Source of the DNA: Lepeophtheirus salmonis
Lineage: Eukaryota > Arthropoda > Copepoda > Siphonostomatoida > Caligidae
NCBI RefSeq assembly: GCF_016086655.4
Contig: NC_052143.2
Location: 29,279,886 to 29,343,885 of the forward strand
Reading direction: 5' to 3'
DNA: 64,000 nt
The position numbers and the translations under genes were made by a program. This document shows, one piece after another, positions 48,200 through 60,299 of the stretch. A model generated the notes under the pieces. It had not been told where the DNA came from. It ran no database searches and saw only the letters and a list, made by a program, of their open reading frames with translations. Position 1 is the first letter of the stretch, and every line of letters begins with the position of its first letter.

Positions 48200-48430
48200 G
48201 TCTGCTGTAAAACCTAGATATCTCGTGCATAGGTCCTAAAGTACTTGAGGGGATTGGTCTAGTCTCTTTTCGTTAACCCGTCCGGATCCAGTTTGGTCTT
48301 CTTCCTCTCTAATGTTGTACGTAAGCTAGAGAGCTCAGATTTGTTTTCTTTTGTAATTAATTGTTCATGATTGTTCATTAATTATTTAGTTAGTAAGTGT
48401 TCAGATTTCAAAAGATCACTTGGTATATAT
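48200..48430 (-). pseudogene. Mariner-like family A, 5' end and linker fragment
   Basis: Read on the - strand from 48430 the sequence begins with the terminal repeat ATACCAAGTGATC, contains GAGCTCTCTAGCTTACGTAC (shared with 51450) and then a short coding part reading KKTKLDP-like sequence that matches the linker of the 43.5 kb copy over the words CCAAACTGGA and CCAATCCCCTCAAG. It stops near 48200. Confidence 0.55.
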
Positions 48431-48637
48431 AAATTTAATACATTATTTGAGATTATGAATTCATAGGTATAAAAAATCCTTCTTAAAGACCTTCACTAGT
48501 ACTGAAATAATAAAAATATAACAACTTAAAACAGCAACTATACTAAAATAAAATAATTAATGTTGAGGTATCTTCACACTCCCAGAAAGTTCACGTCTTA
48601 TCATTAAAAATAGTGTAATGAGTAAGTAACTTTTAGA

Positions 48638-48710
48638 TTATACCAGATGTTCCTTTGAAATCTGAACAATTGGTAATTCAGTTAATGAATTGTCAAAAAA
48701 TAATTACTAA
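48638..48710. repeat. Terminal repeat of mariner-like family A, inverted relative to 48430
   Basis: The sequence starts TACCAGATGTTCCTTTGAAA and continues TCTGAACAATTGGTAATTCA. It mirrors the end at 48430 across a 200-bp gap. No coding part follows. Confidence 0.5.
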
Positions 48711-48719
48711 ACCTTTTTA

Positions 48720-49760
48720 TGTAAATGAGAAAATTAACATTAATAAACAGTCCACATCTTACTGGCCATCCCTGTACATTTAAATACATGAACCATGACA
48801 TATTAGCAACGATAAAAAGTTTTAATGTTCAACCACCCATAAACTTTCAAGTCTTCATATTTCCTTACAGGAAAAATAAAGATTTTGTGAATTTTTTCCA
48901 GTTGTACTCTCTTTTCCCATAAGAATAACATTTTCTTTTTATACAAGATTATAAGGAAGATAATATCTATTTTCTTTGTTTGACAATCAACATGTTCAGT
49001 CTATGAACATTATTTGTGTAAATAATATGATCTATACGCAAATACTGTCAGGAAATTCTTCGAATAGAAGAAGGAAATTAGTTAAATTGGGTATGAAAGA
49101 CGGGGATAGTTGCAACATGCCCATTCAAAACCTACAGCTTATATTTTTCATTCGAATTGTACATATAACGTAATGCAGATATTGTGAAAAAATCAATGTT
49201 TTTGTAAAAATTTATTCGCTTTAAACTGATTTTGAACGGAAAAAGTCCTTATTTAGGCATGGCGTTACCTTGCTAACACACAATTTAACAATACATTTTG
49301 TTGCCAGGGGTCTATTTTCTACTTTCCCTTATCCTATCAGTCTTCTCAACGTTGATTGGACAAATTCAAATTAGTTGATGCATTGCTGTGACTAATTATT
49401 AACGGAACTTAACAACCAACTGATTTTAAGCCCTTTTGTCTGTTTCCTTTCATAGGAAAGATTGCAAAATGTAATGAATTATTGATTTGTATGAATAACA
49501 ATATTTTCGTTTGTTTTTGCAGGAAATTATATCCATTGATTTATTAATTATTTTCCTACCAAGAAATGATATGATTTTATGAATATTTAGAACTAGCTAA
49601 TGTATAAAAATATTATTTAATATCTAAAGGGGTCAGTTGCTATAAGTTTTTTCTTATATTTTTCGAATTCACAGTGTACATGTCACTCAACAATGTAGAG
49701 TGTAGTTAAATTGAGGTTATCTGAGCTATAAAACACAGTATCGTATATTTTAATTATTTA
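48720..49760. other. No gene recognised
   Basis: Two + strand frames of 65 codons are present but show no family resemblance. Confidence 0.3.
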
Positions 49761-49763
49761 TAT

Positions 49764-51010
49764 CAGGGATGGCAAGACTTTTTGGTTAGTGTGTCAAAGA
49801 TAAAAAAATCGGGTTTTTTCTCCTCGACACATATCACTTCTGAAGGATAAATAATTTTAGGTAAGTATACTTTTCTATTATTATAAAATCTAGGGTGGCA
49901 TCATCAATTAATATGGCATAATTATGTAATTAAGTTTTATAAGAAGAATACAAAGGTGGAAAATTTATTTGGTATTGAGTTCATATATACTTTTAGTTTA
50001 TTACTACACATACCAAACTAACACTTTCAATTTATAAAGCATAATGATCAAGTTTATAGAAGACAAGAAAATTTAAGTTTTTTTTAATATTGTATTCCAG
50101 TTCTGTAATATTAGGTTTATAATTTGTGTTTTTTATTAAAACACAGGCTTAACTGGCATCATCCATCAACTATTTCTCTTTCTGTTTTTGATGCAGTTTA
50201 TTGAAGAAAATAATGTTTGACGTGCATATATTGAAGAGAAATGGTCAATAATGCTTTCATGTATCTTTTGAGAGCACTAAACGTTTTAGGAATGTTATTC
50301 CATGCAAACTATGATTCTTCATCTTGATTACAAGAACCAGATACGTGCAACCTGTCTTGTTCACGTTCTTCTAAATTGTCCCAAGGACTGATAAACTTTT
50401 GCTCCATACGGAACTGGATTGGAATTACTCCAACTCCATTCATAAATTATTTATGTTTATCCATTCAAAGAAATCCATTTTAAGTTGGGTAAAATTTGCT
50501 TTTTCCATATTTTTCATGATAAGTAGAATTTATTTAAGCACCCTAAATTGTGCCAATCTTGATAAAAATTGAACTTTCAGATTAATTAAAACTGACGTAA
50601 AATAGGCCTCTTCAGCAATCCTGATAGCTTTGATCTTGATAACTCAATTCCTCAAGTTCTTGTATATTCAAGTAACTTTTAGTTTCTAAATCACGTTGGA
50701 ACATATAAAGCTTACATTCAAAAGCTATAATAATCAAAAACTTTATATCAATACTTTTACCAAAGCATTCTAGCTTAACATTTAATTTATTTGAATACAT
50801 TTACACACCACAGAATGATATTATCTTATTGAGCCAGGCATCATTATTTATCTCAGGAAGATCAGTATAATTTTTCATGTGTTTCCACAAAATCCCTTTT
50901 ATGAAACTTACCACCACTGAAATGTTTTTCATGCTTACCAATAGTGTATGAAAGACTGAAACTTGCAGAAACCAAATCTGAACTATCACTTACGAATGTC
51001 AATAACTGCG
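49764..51010 (-). pseudogene. hAT transposase remnant of the GTF2IRD2/ZBED5-like type
   Basis: The left terminus CAGGGATGGCAAGACTTTTT is a typical hAT end. On the - strand, from about 50990, the sequence reads LVSASFSLSYTIGKHEKHFS with GGKFHKRDFVE, then near 50770-50640 LNVKLECFGKSIDI and CKLYMFQRDLE, and near 50240-50180 YARQTLFSSINCIKNRKRN. These follow the order of this transposase type: the A.Y.I....KPFTEGEF block, the LN.KLQG..... AF..KL..W block and the final dimerisation domain. Most of the catalytic part between the first two blocks is missing. No right terminus was found. Confidence 0.6.
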
Positions 51011-51305
51011 TTCTGTTTCACTTTTTTGTAACATCCATATGTAATTAGTTTTACAATGTGATCTATAATCTGCTCACAAATTGTTCCTTACATAAGATAC
51101 AAAGAGTTTGGATATTTCTTTCAAGAACACAATATTGATTAGTTCCAGCATTCTTGAAAATTCCTATTCCATAGTTTTAAGATAATTTAATTTTCTTGCT
51201 GTTCTTTATGATATAGCTCAGTGCGTCATATTCATATTGAAAAGAACAATACATATAAGATATAAAGCTCAGTACTTCATATTAAAAACCTAATAGAATA
51301 TATTT

Positions 51306-51470
51306 ATACCGGGTGGTCCATTGAAATTTTAATACTGACTAATTCACTAATTTTTGAAGGATAAGTGATTGAAATTAATTTAGATTTGGATATTTTAAAG
51401 CATAAACAATTGGTTTTAAAACAATACAAATTTGAGCTCTCTAGTTTACGTACAATAAGAAAATTATTTC
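51306..51470 (+). repeat. Mariner-like family A, 5' end
   Basis: The segment begins TACCGGGTGGTCCATTGAAA, continues CTAATTCACTAATTTTT and reaches GAGCTCTCTAGTTTACGTAC. It is collinear with the reverse complement of 48430-48310. Coding sequence does not follow. Confidence 0.6.
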
Positions 51471-51479
51471 GCTAAATGT

Positions 51480-53540
51480 AGAAGTAGTTAACATTTTATT
51501 GTAGGGGGAGGTTAATTTATAAAAAGGAGCAAATTCAATTTTAGCCAACTTTTATAATGGTCAAATATATAAGTAGCAATCAAGTAATAAAAAAGTTGAA
51601 ATCTCCTGTAAAACCACAAAAATGACTTATTCAACCCTGTATGGGATGTAGAATATTCAAGTTAAAGTTATGTGGCTGAACTTCATAAGCCTAATTTAAT
51701 TTATTTTTCTCGAGGGATAGAGAAAAGAAGAAAAACAAATTTTACACCAAGTACCTACTTCAAATAATCAAACGATCAGAAAAAATATACTAACCTTTTA
51801 ATCGAATCAAATAAATATCAAGACTCAGTCTTAAATTTTATTACAAGTGGCTAGAATAACATAAATTATTTTTATATGGAGTATTAATATCAAATGTACA
51901 CATAGTTTGACAACCGATTATAAGGGAAATTGTTAATGAAGTAAAAGAACAAATCAAAAATACATTTTCTTAAAAATGATTCAATATTTCTAAAGGATTT
52001 AAATATTACAACGAGTATTTTTGATATTCTTATTACATATTTTGAATCGATGTAGCTTTTTGTAAATTAAATTACTAGATAGTATACAAATTAATAATAG
52101 GTGAATGTATAAAATGTACATATGAAGGTTGTCAGAAACCCCATTTGATAGTAAAATACAATTAATTCGGACTTATTTAACATTTAACTATGTTTTAAAA
52201 GCCGAATAACATTAAAAATTTCAAAAAATATATAATTTGATGCATGATTCGAATGATTTATTGATACCTGTTATTTTATACTCAACTTTATATGTCTAGG
52301 ATAAAGATAGAATCAAAAATTAGTTACAATTTTATAAAGGTTTAACTTATTACATCAGTATCAAATACCTTTGAAATTGTTTTGAAGCTGGAAATTAAAA
52401 ACTAAACTAAATTTTGAACATTTTTACGGAATTTTACATTGTATATTTATTAAATGATCGATAAAGCAAATTATTATTACTGTTTTTTTGTCAAATTTTA
52501 AAGAGTTATACTATACATTTTATACTTTAGTTTTAACTATAATATAATGCAATTTTTAAAAAAAGGCAAAATATATTAACTTCCAAATAGGACCCTTGAT
52601 TTTATTTGATTTTTGTATTATTGTATTATCAAAATATGGATCTGAATCAAAATAATCCTCAAAAATCTGATTTACAAAAAGGTTTTTAGGTTAAACTTAA
52701 AGCTATTTTAAAGATCTTTATCGTATTTTATGGCTTTAATAACAATAGGAAATGTGGAATCTAACCGGGGCGTTCCTAGACTTGAATTTTGTTGCATATT
52801 CTTGTTGTTATAGAAATTAATTAGATTTTTCATAAGAGCTTATGCAAATTGTTGACTATATATTTAAAATGTTTAATGACGAAAAGAAACGTCGTTTTTG
52901 GTCACCCAAATTAGAATGGCTACAATCTAAACCCAAACATATAACTACAGTGAATATAATATAACGATCTTGTAATATTAAACGACAACACTTTTTAAAT
53001 ATATAAATTAGAGCTCAACACATAAATGTATTTTTACACATTTTATAAATTTGACTCTATACATTTTTAGCATAATTAATTGGGTAGCATACATGGAAAT
53101 ATTTTTCTTTTTCAACTAATTTTAATTGAGAAGACGGGTTTATATTTCATGTGGGATCCATCCAATTTCAGCTTAAATTTAATTAGGAAAAAAAAACTTT
53201 CTTTAAAGGCCTTGCTCTAAAAAAAGTAATAATAATAATAACACCTCGATTTTTAATTTATTTTTTAGGCAAAGAAATTTATTTTAAATGTATATAAGAA
53301 AATAGATTCCAAACTGAACCCTCCCCTAGAGGCAAAAAGTTCAGAAATGAAAACTTAATAAGTCAATTAAATTACTTACATTTAACAAATAAATATTGGA
53401 TATTAAACATATTTGAATGGGAGTTAATCTTCCTGCCTTTAAAATATTAGTTACTCTAAAAGTTTTTCTTGTGTTCCCTTTTGAAATAAGATAAGATCTT
53501 CCACATTAAATAAGCACTTCAGCCAATGAAGTAATTCAGG
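51480..53540. other. AT-rich stretch without recognised gene
   Basis: Nothing recognised in about 2 kb. Confidence 0.45.
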
Positions 53541-53545
53541 ACTTC

Positions 53546-54560
53546 AAAAAAAAAAAAAAAAAAATCGGATCAACATCGAGAAGACTATGATCCTATCCAA
53601 CTGTGACAATATTCTTAAGACGTATGATAGTCTTAGCGAGTTTTGTATTGTTAAGTCTTTCTCACTTCTAGTGACTGAAGTTTCTACCTGAAATGCTGAT
53701 GCTGAGAGAAGAAGTGAGTTAAAAAATGTATTTTCAATACAAAAAAGTGTCTGATTTTTCAGTGATACCCTACTTACTAGATATGAAAAATTGGAGGCCT
53801 CAGATTTCAATATCCTTCCAAAAACGTTCTATCTGCTGAGGTGCTTGCCTTTTTCAAAGATGATATGTGAAAGCATACATAAACTTAAGGACGATTTAGA
53901 AAGGGAGCATGCAAGAGGATACGTTAAATGGTCGATGATGAATTCCCCAAAAACTGGCTGAGGTCTTGGATCTACACCCATAGAAGCTCCGTGGAAGGCA
54001 CTGAATCTGTCGTGGTTAAAACGACTCAGAAGCTTTGTTATTTTTGGTAAATTAAAAAAAAAAATCATACAACAGATTGGTGTTCAATCCGCTGTATGAA
54101 TTTGTATGGATTCATCTGAAATGTTTGGAGTGGTGAAAATATCGGTTCATCATTGGAGGAAGATGTGCTTAATATATAGCTTTATTATTGAGAATATTCT
54201 CCCTCCACTAGGTTCAAAAGAACCACTTAATTATAATCCTCGACAGAACAGTAGGAGTTAGTTCTTTTGTAATGCAAGGACTACTTCTGCAGGCCAATAT
54301 ATATCAGACGGAAACCCCGTGTTGAATAACTTATTTCTATCCCATAGAATACGGCGGATCTTAAAAGTAATAATCTTGGTATTCTAATTCCTGCATTAAT
54401 TGAGAAGTGATTCCTACCAAAATAATAATACAAGTTTCGACTGTTAGTATTGGTCTTGAAGGAAGGACACTTCATCAATCACAAGGCAAAGGTTTGAACT
54501 GCTTCATATTAGTGATGTCATGGAACATACAGATCAAATCACCATTTTGAAGATCCCATT
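53546..54560. other. Unclassified GC-richer segment, probable transposon debris
   Basis: After a run of 19 A residues (53546-53564) the sequence has higher complexity on both strands. + gives NADAERRSELKNVFSIQKS near 53700, faintly like a hAT dimerisation start, then SKMICESIHKLKDDLEREHA. The - strand has frames of 88, 79 and 65 codons. No frame shows a clear family, and the coding strand is undecided. Confidence 0.3.
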
Positions 54561-54698
54561 TACTGATACACGTTAACAATCACTGAAGTACAGACAAGGG
54601 ACGTCCTGTATTGTTACAAATAAGTCCTAGAAAGATCCTAAGGATATATATATCTTTTTTTTTTGCCACAAATAATCGGCGACCTCTTTTCATTTATT

Positions 54699-54881
54699 CT
54701 ACCAATCTATAAAAATTACTCCGATCCTTCGGATAGTGGAGGAAGAAGTCTGGAGAAACTTTGAAGTAAGATTGAGTCCCGTGGAATGGTTCATTGTAAT
54801 GTCCTCTCGGTATAATGATAAATGGAAAATTGAGTGGCTAATCTCGAAAGTGCAAGTTATAATATACGCTCTGAAGCGCAA
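54699..54881 (-). pseudogene. Mariner-like transposase N-terminal fragment
   Basis: The - strand reads MRFRAYIITCTFEISHSIFH, then REDITMNHSTG and SSSTIRRIGV. The start corresponds to the M.FRAYI.TR..LG.S...I...L..VY.D pattern of a mariner N-terminal domain like that at 38337. Frame drift begins after about 25 residues. Confidence 0.45.
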
Positions 54882-54999
54882 GAACTAGGAACTCCCTTTT
54901 TGGCCTAGTGATTACGTCTCTGCAGCAATATTATTTATCAGCTTCCTTTCAATCGAAGGAAAATACTAAGAACTACTAAGTAATACTAATACTACAGAA

Positions 55000-56640
55000 A
55001 CTATGAATATACTTAGATAGAATGTTTACAAACGTTCACTTGTCATAACTCGCTCGAGAATCACACCTATTGATCTGATTGGTTATTTACCAGTTATTAT
55101 TTTTAATTTTCCTCCTTCCTTATTTTAATTAACTTAAAATATTTAAAATTCTTAAATGTAATAATTTGTTTTTTTTATTTTTATAATTATTATGCGGGCA
55201 TTGTATGTTTTCTATTATGGATTACAAACTTATATGATTTTTGACTGGAGTAATATGTGTAAAATAAAAAAATACTTATAAATGTTCGTCAAATATTCGA
55301 CTTTTTTTAATTTGGACTGATATAATATTTGACTTTTTGTAAAAGAGTTCTATTGAATTTCCGAATATTTCACACAAACTTCGATTATTTAATAATTTAA
55401 AAAAAAAATTAAAAGTTAAACCAAAAAATCAATCAAAAATAAACTTTTTTTAACAAAAAATGTTTTTAACAAATAATATTAGGTTTATTCTTTAGTTTTA
55501 GTCATAATATAAAACAATTGTAAAAAATAATATTCCACATAAATAATTTAATGATTAGGCATATTTTTTTAGAAACTTTAATCAATAACTGAACAAATAA
55601 AACAAAGGAACAATTAAAGGATCAAAATTTCTACACATGAAAATAAAGCCAAAAATATAATTTATCTTTGAGGGTAGAATCCAAAACAGATATTATTTTT
55701 TTTTTGTATCATTGGGTTTAAAAAAATTCGCATAATTGTAATTTTGGTCTAATATACTATTGTAGTTCAGAGTCATTTTTACATTTAAAAACATCAACAA
55801 GTTAGCCGAAAAAGGCTAAATACCGACACTCTTTACTAATAGTGATAAGGATTATCATAGTTTAAATTATTAAAAAATATTCCATTTCTTATTTAAAAAA
55901 AGACATTAACCTTAAATGTTCATCTGTATTCTCTCATTTCAAAATTTGGCTTTGAATCGAAATTATTCTAAAAAATGTGATTAAAAAAAAGAGCTAAAAA
56001 GTTACAACCTAATGTGATTGAAAATTATGATGGTAGTTTTTATATTCTTTGTCTTAAATAACATTAATATATGTTTGTTATACTGGCGGTTGAAAATACT
56101 GTTGCTGCTTAACAAATTCATCGGTTTTTTTTTGGTTTTTTTGCGTTTAGGACAAAGAATTAAAATAGCCATGTAATAGCTAAATAGTATAAGAAAACTT
56201 TATTAAATATGTTGAAATAAGGATATTAAATACACAGTTTATAAAAAAAATGCTTTCTTTTAGAAGTGAAGGGCACTCAAACAAACGAAATAAGAATTTT
56301 ATTTTTTAATTAAAAAACTTTTCGTTAAATAGTAAAATAATTATAAAAAGTTATTGTAATATATTAAAAAGACATATTTCCATAAAAAAAAATCCACTAT
56401 GGGGAAAAATGTCAAAGATATTGGTGCGTTCGGTTCTAGAACTGCATTTCTCAAAGATCTCTTATCTATTTAACCATACAACAATTAGACCTTTTTGTCG
56501 TAAACTAAAATGGAATACTATCATAAGACGGATTTAACTCAACATTGAACATAACATTATATTATGATTGGGTTATATACAAGACGACTAGAAAATAAAT
56601 TCCAGTTAAGTAATTAGCTTTTTAACTCCTAAAAAAGTAA
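55000..56640. other. AT-rich stretch without recognised gene
   Basis: Nothing recognised. Confidence 0.45.
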
Positions 56641-56889
56641 ATTCTCTTCAAAATCAAATGAGGGCATTGCCATCCTTAGATTTCAAGCTTTCAAAAGTGG
56701 TGTTAAACGTGGCAGTTACTCTAAAGAAGTTGAAGAAACAACATCAAAGACAATTAATTCTACTCGAATGCGGGTAAGAACCAATATTCTGGAATTAGTT
56801 ATTGTTTTTGATCTCATTGAAAGATAAAGTTATGCCATCCTGGTTTTTTCCTCACAATAGGTCCAATAATTGCCTTCAATGCCTACATT

Positions 56890-57150
56890 TAGGTGGTCCA
56901 GGACGTTGACAAACCTTGGATTAACACCAATTATCCAAATTGAGTATATGTTTGACTTTTTCACAACTCCAGTATCCAAATTTCTGCTCTGAACAATTAC
57001 AAAATTTTTGACCGAATCAAATGTGGCCCCTTCATCCCCGACCTAAATCCTTTGGATTTTTATTTTTGAGGCATCTTACAGAGGAAGGTTTTTCACGTCT
57101 GCCATTCAATTATCAATGCAATCAAGTACTTCATGATCTGGGAATGGGCG
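56890..57150 (+). pseudogene. Mariner-like transposase fragment, C-terminal half
   Basis: The + strand reads VVQDVDKPWINTNYPN at about 56897 and then, in a shifted frame, CGPFIPDLNPLDFYF, a stop, GILQRKVFHVCHSIINAIK. This is the P.SPDLNPLDF..WG.L..KV block and following helix of mariner transposases. A less certain coding stretch at 56660-56820 (AFKSGVKRGSYSKEVE) may be its N-terminal part. Stops and missing sequence make it inactive. Confidence 0.6.
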
Positions 57151-57179
57151 GAAATATATACCGAAGAAATCCATATATA

Positions 57180-58240
57180 ATTGTATATATATATTCAAAC
57201 TTTATTTTTAATTTACTAAATGTTATAGTAGGTTGTCCCTACGGTACCCGGGACATTAAGATCTTGAAAATAAATTAGAACTACTTTGCTTATTTTAAAA
57301 TAAAAATGAAGACCATAAAATTGTAAGAATTATTCTCATGTTGGTTTCATAAGTTTGAGTATACTAATATTTGACTATATCAAAAAAAAAAATAATAATA
57401 ATATAATAATGAATTTTGTTAAATGTTACATTATAATATTTCTTTTTTCCAAGTTTGGAAGTTTCAAGTTTTCACCCAGTGCTTAAATAAATGGATAGTT
57501 ATTCGTTCAATATAGTTGTTAAGTGCCTGCTAATGGATCGATAATAATATTTTGTAGTACATAAAACATAAATACATATATATATATTATAGCTTTATGA
57601 TGTTTAAATCATCATTATTTATTTCAACAGAGCCTACTGGATTAATTAGTAATGATACAATTAATACTTGTGAATGGATATAATTCATTAATAAATATTT
57701 AATATTTTGAAGACCATTACTTAAATTTTCTTTAAATTGGACAGAATAATTTATGAATATGACTCATGAATGTACAATTAAAAATAAAAAAAGTAACTTA
57801 TAATGAGATTTAATTGTGTATTTAAGGTAAAATAAATATATTATAACATTGTAACATCTCTTTTTATCATTAATTCCTGAGGTACTTAGTAACACTAGAA
57901 GAGAATAATAATAACGAAACGACAAAATCCAAATTCTTAAGTCAACGCGTCAAAATAGTTAAGAATATACTATTAAAAACGACTCTAAAATTTTTAATTC
58001 ATTATTTTTACGGTCATATAGGTCAGACAATCTTATAACTGAGTCTACTGTTTGGTTGAAATATATATTCTACCAAATTTACATTACTCATTAGCTTTAC
58101 ATTTAGATGGACCAGAGTTGGGTGGACTATGGTCACAAGCCAATCTTCTTTTGACTTAATATACTAAAATCTTCTTTTATTTTGTTCCTCACAATTCTAC
58201 CAGGCCAAAAAAATATAATTAATGTACAAAAGTTATATCT
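57180..58240. other. AT-rich stretch without recognised gene
   Basis: Nothing recognised. Confidence 0.4.
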
Positions 58241-58249
58241 ATATTAATA

Positions 58250-58510
58250 AACAAAGTTTATATTTATATCTGCATAGTAGCAGCGTGTCCACTATCCATT
58301 GTGCTACCTGATGTGTTTTATAAATACATATTTTGATTTAATAAATAACAATGTATTCTTATAAACCAAATATTGCAGGGAACCACATATACTATCGAAC
58401 GTATATACATGATTCACTAAAAATAGTGCTCCTAGATGTATATCGAATACATATTTTTTATTTAAGAAACATGGATTTAGTCATGTTTATGAAATATTGC
58501 AGGCGTGGGG
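58250..58510. repeat. Palindrome-centred repeat family, locus 3
   Basis: Two units about 125 bp apart share GTGCTACCTGATGTGTTTTA / GTGCTCCTAGATGTATATCG, then AATACATATTTT, then AATATTGCAGG. In the second unit CACTA and TAGTG (58420-58433) form a short hairpin where locus 1 has its 11-bp arms. In the first unit the dyad is imperfect (TAGCAGCGTG against TGTGCTA). Confidence 0.7.
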
Positions 58511-58571
58511 ATTTAGGATCGAATATGTATCTCATTTTATGTTTGTCTTTGTTAATGTTGTCACATGAATA

Positions 58572-58740
58572 TACAGGTAGGTCCAGATAAAGTGAGAGAA
58601 TATAACAAACGAACTAGAAGGAGTAACACCATATTTTTGTATTAACTTGAAAGATATATTTAATGACATTCAATTCTTTAAAATGAAATCCCCATCTATT
58701 GGTAAACTCGGCCACACGGCGCTGGAAGCTTTTGAAGACA
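58572..58740 (+). repeat. Mariner-like family B, end with inner flank
   Basis: The sequence starts TACAGGTAGGTCCAGATAAA, passes ATAACAAACGAACTAGAAGG and then matches the reverse complement of 3360-3240 (words ATATTTTTGTA, TTTAATGACATTCAATT and CTCGGCCACAC). It is the family B end seen at 3437, in opposite orientation. A matching second end was not found downstream. Confidence 0.6.
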
Positions 58741-58744
58741 CGGG

Positions 58745-60290
58745 GTTGCCCCAAACCTCATGCCCGACCGATTAAGGCAATTTGACGAGGTTTCATCATG
58801 GTTTATGGGAAGTTTGTCAACTTCAAGTTTAAAAATATCCAGTTTGAGCTCGCAGAGGGCGTAATTTTAATTAAATTACAATCTATGAGGTCAACAAAAA
58901 CGTTTTTTTAGATATAAACAATTTTGACAGGTGAGAAAAGAAAAGAAACCAAACCTAAATGATAAAAAAAGCGCAAAGAAATCCCTTTTTGGAGAATTTC
59001 TTGGGCTGTTCTCAGTTGAAAAATAGGGACTTTGGATGTGTTATGAAAGTCAAAGGAAAGAATATTACAAAATCTGAAGAATAGTTTAATGCCAGATAAG
59101 AAAAAGTGCAGCAGAAGAAATCAGGCACACAATTTTCTGCAAACTGTAATTTTCAGAGCAGTGTTGACTTAGTAGCTTCAATTTCATTCCGTAAAGTTGT
59201 GTTTTCTTTAGAAGGATGCTGATGCTATGATGCCTGACCGAAAATATTAATTACATTTGTCTATTTTGCTGTCATAAATATATCATTATTTATTATCATA
59301 TTTTACACAACCAATACCATTTAGAGTTGTATAAAAAATGAGTTAAGTCAACATAATCTGTAGAAAAAATACATAATTAGAGAAACTTGCTACAAGGTAT
59401 TTGTACCTCCTTATATTTGTTTATTATTCCTTATGGCCTATGATGATGTTAAAAAAAACAAGGCAAGAAAAAAAAGATCCTAATTTACATAATAAATGTA
59501 TTAGAATTTATTTGAAGATGATTGAGGTATAATTTTTAAGAGAATTGTTTAAATTCTACTCTTTTCAGGCAAAATAATATACTTCAGTTCAATAAACCCT
59601 AAAACAAAGGTAGAAAAACTTAAGTTTATTCTTTATTTTTAACGATTAATGGTCAAATTGTCTAAATTATCACATTACAAAATTCTAGGGAGTATTCAGT
59701 TAATTTTCTATTAAGTACAATCAGGGGACGCAAAACTTGCAGTAACATTTAATTATGATTTATCTCTCGTTTTTTTAATAACAAGATTTCAGTAGGTAAT
59801 TACATAACAGCTAAAATACTAATAAAATAAGATGTATTTTTGCCCCTTGACTTTAAGTGTGAAAATTTACGAACAACAACACAAAAAGCAAGGCGTGTGC
59901 GATCTGTAAGACGACAGTGTACTCTGAGCTGCCATCCTAACATCATAGTACACCATAGGCACGACTTTCTGTGTGGAAATGGTAATCGGCATGCCGACGT
60001 CTCAAATAAGTAATTATATAGGAAGGACAATTGACCATATAGACAATTATATTACATTCAGATCTGGGAGGAAGGGGCCTCATGTATTTGCTTCAAAAGT
60101 GGTTGAAAGTATTTTGGAACCACTCATGCACAGACTTATTAGTATGAGAATATGTTCAATCCTGCTTGAAGCAGTAAGACATTTTCCAGTGCTGTTCTTG
60201 GTTCAAAGAAAGTACTTAGTTCCATAACATGCCCAGATACACACGTTGATTGACCTTCACATTCTTGGTAATGAATGTGTGGCAAAAAAA
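58745..60290. other. No gene recognised
   Basis: The first 250 bp may still belong to a family B copy. Frames of 76-89 codons at 59800-60408 on both strands overlap and lack recognisable features; the stretch just before 60300 may hold decayed 5' sequence of the LINE that follows. Confidence 0.3.
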
Positions 60291-60299
60291 GGATAATTT

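Noticed and set aside
53544..54068. 88- and 79-codon - strand frames as genes
   Set aside because: No conserved motif, and the + strand is about as plausible; treated as unclassified.
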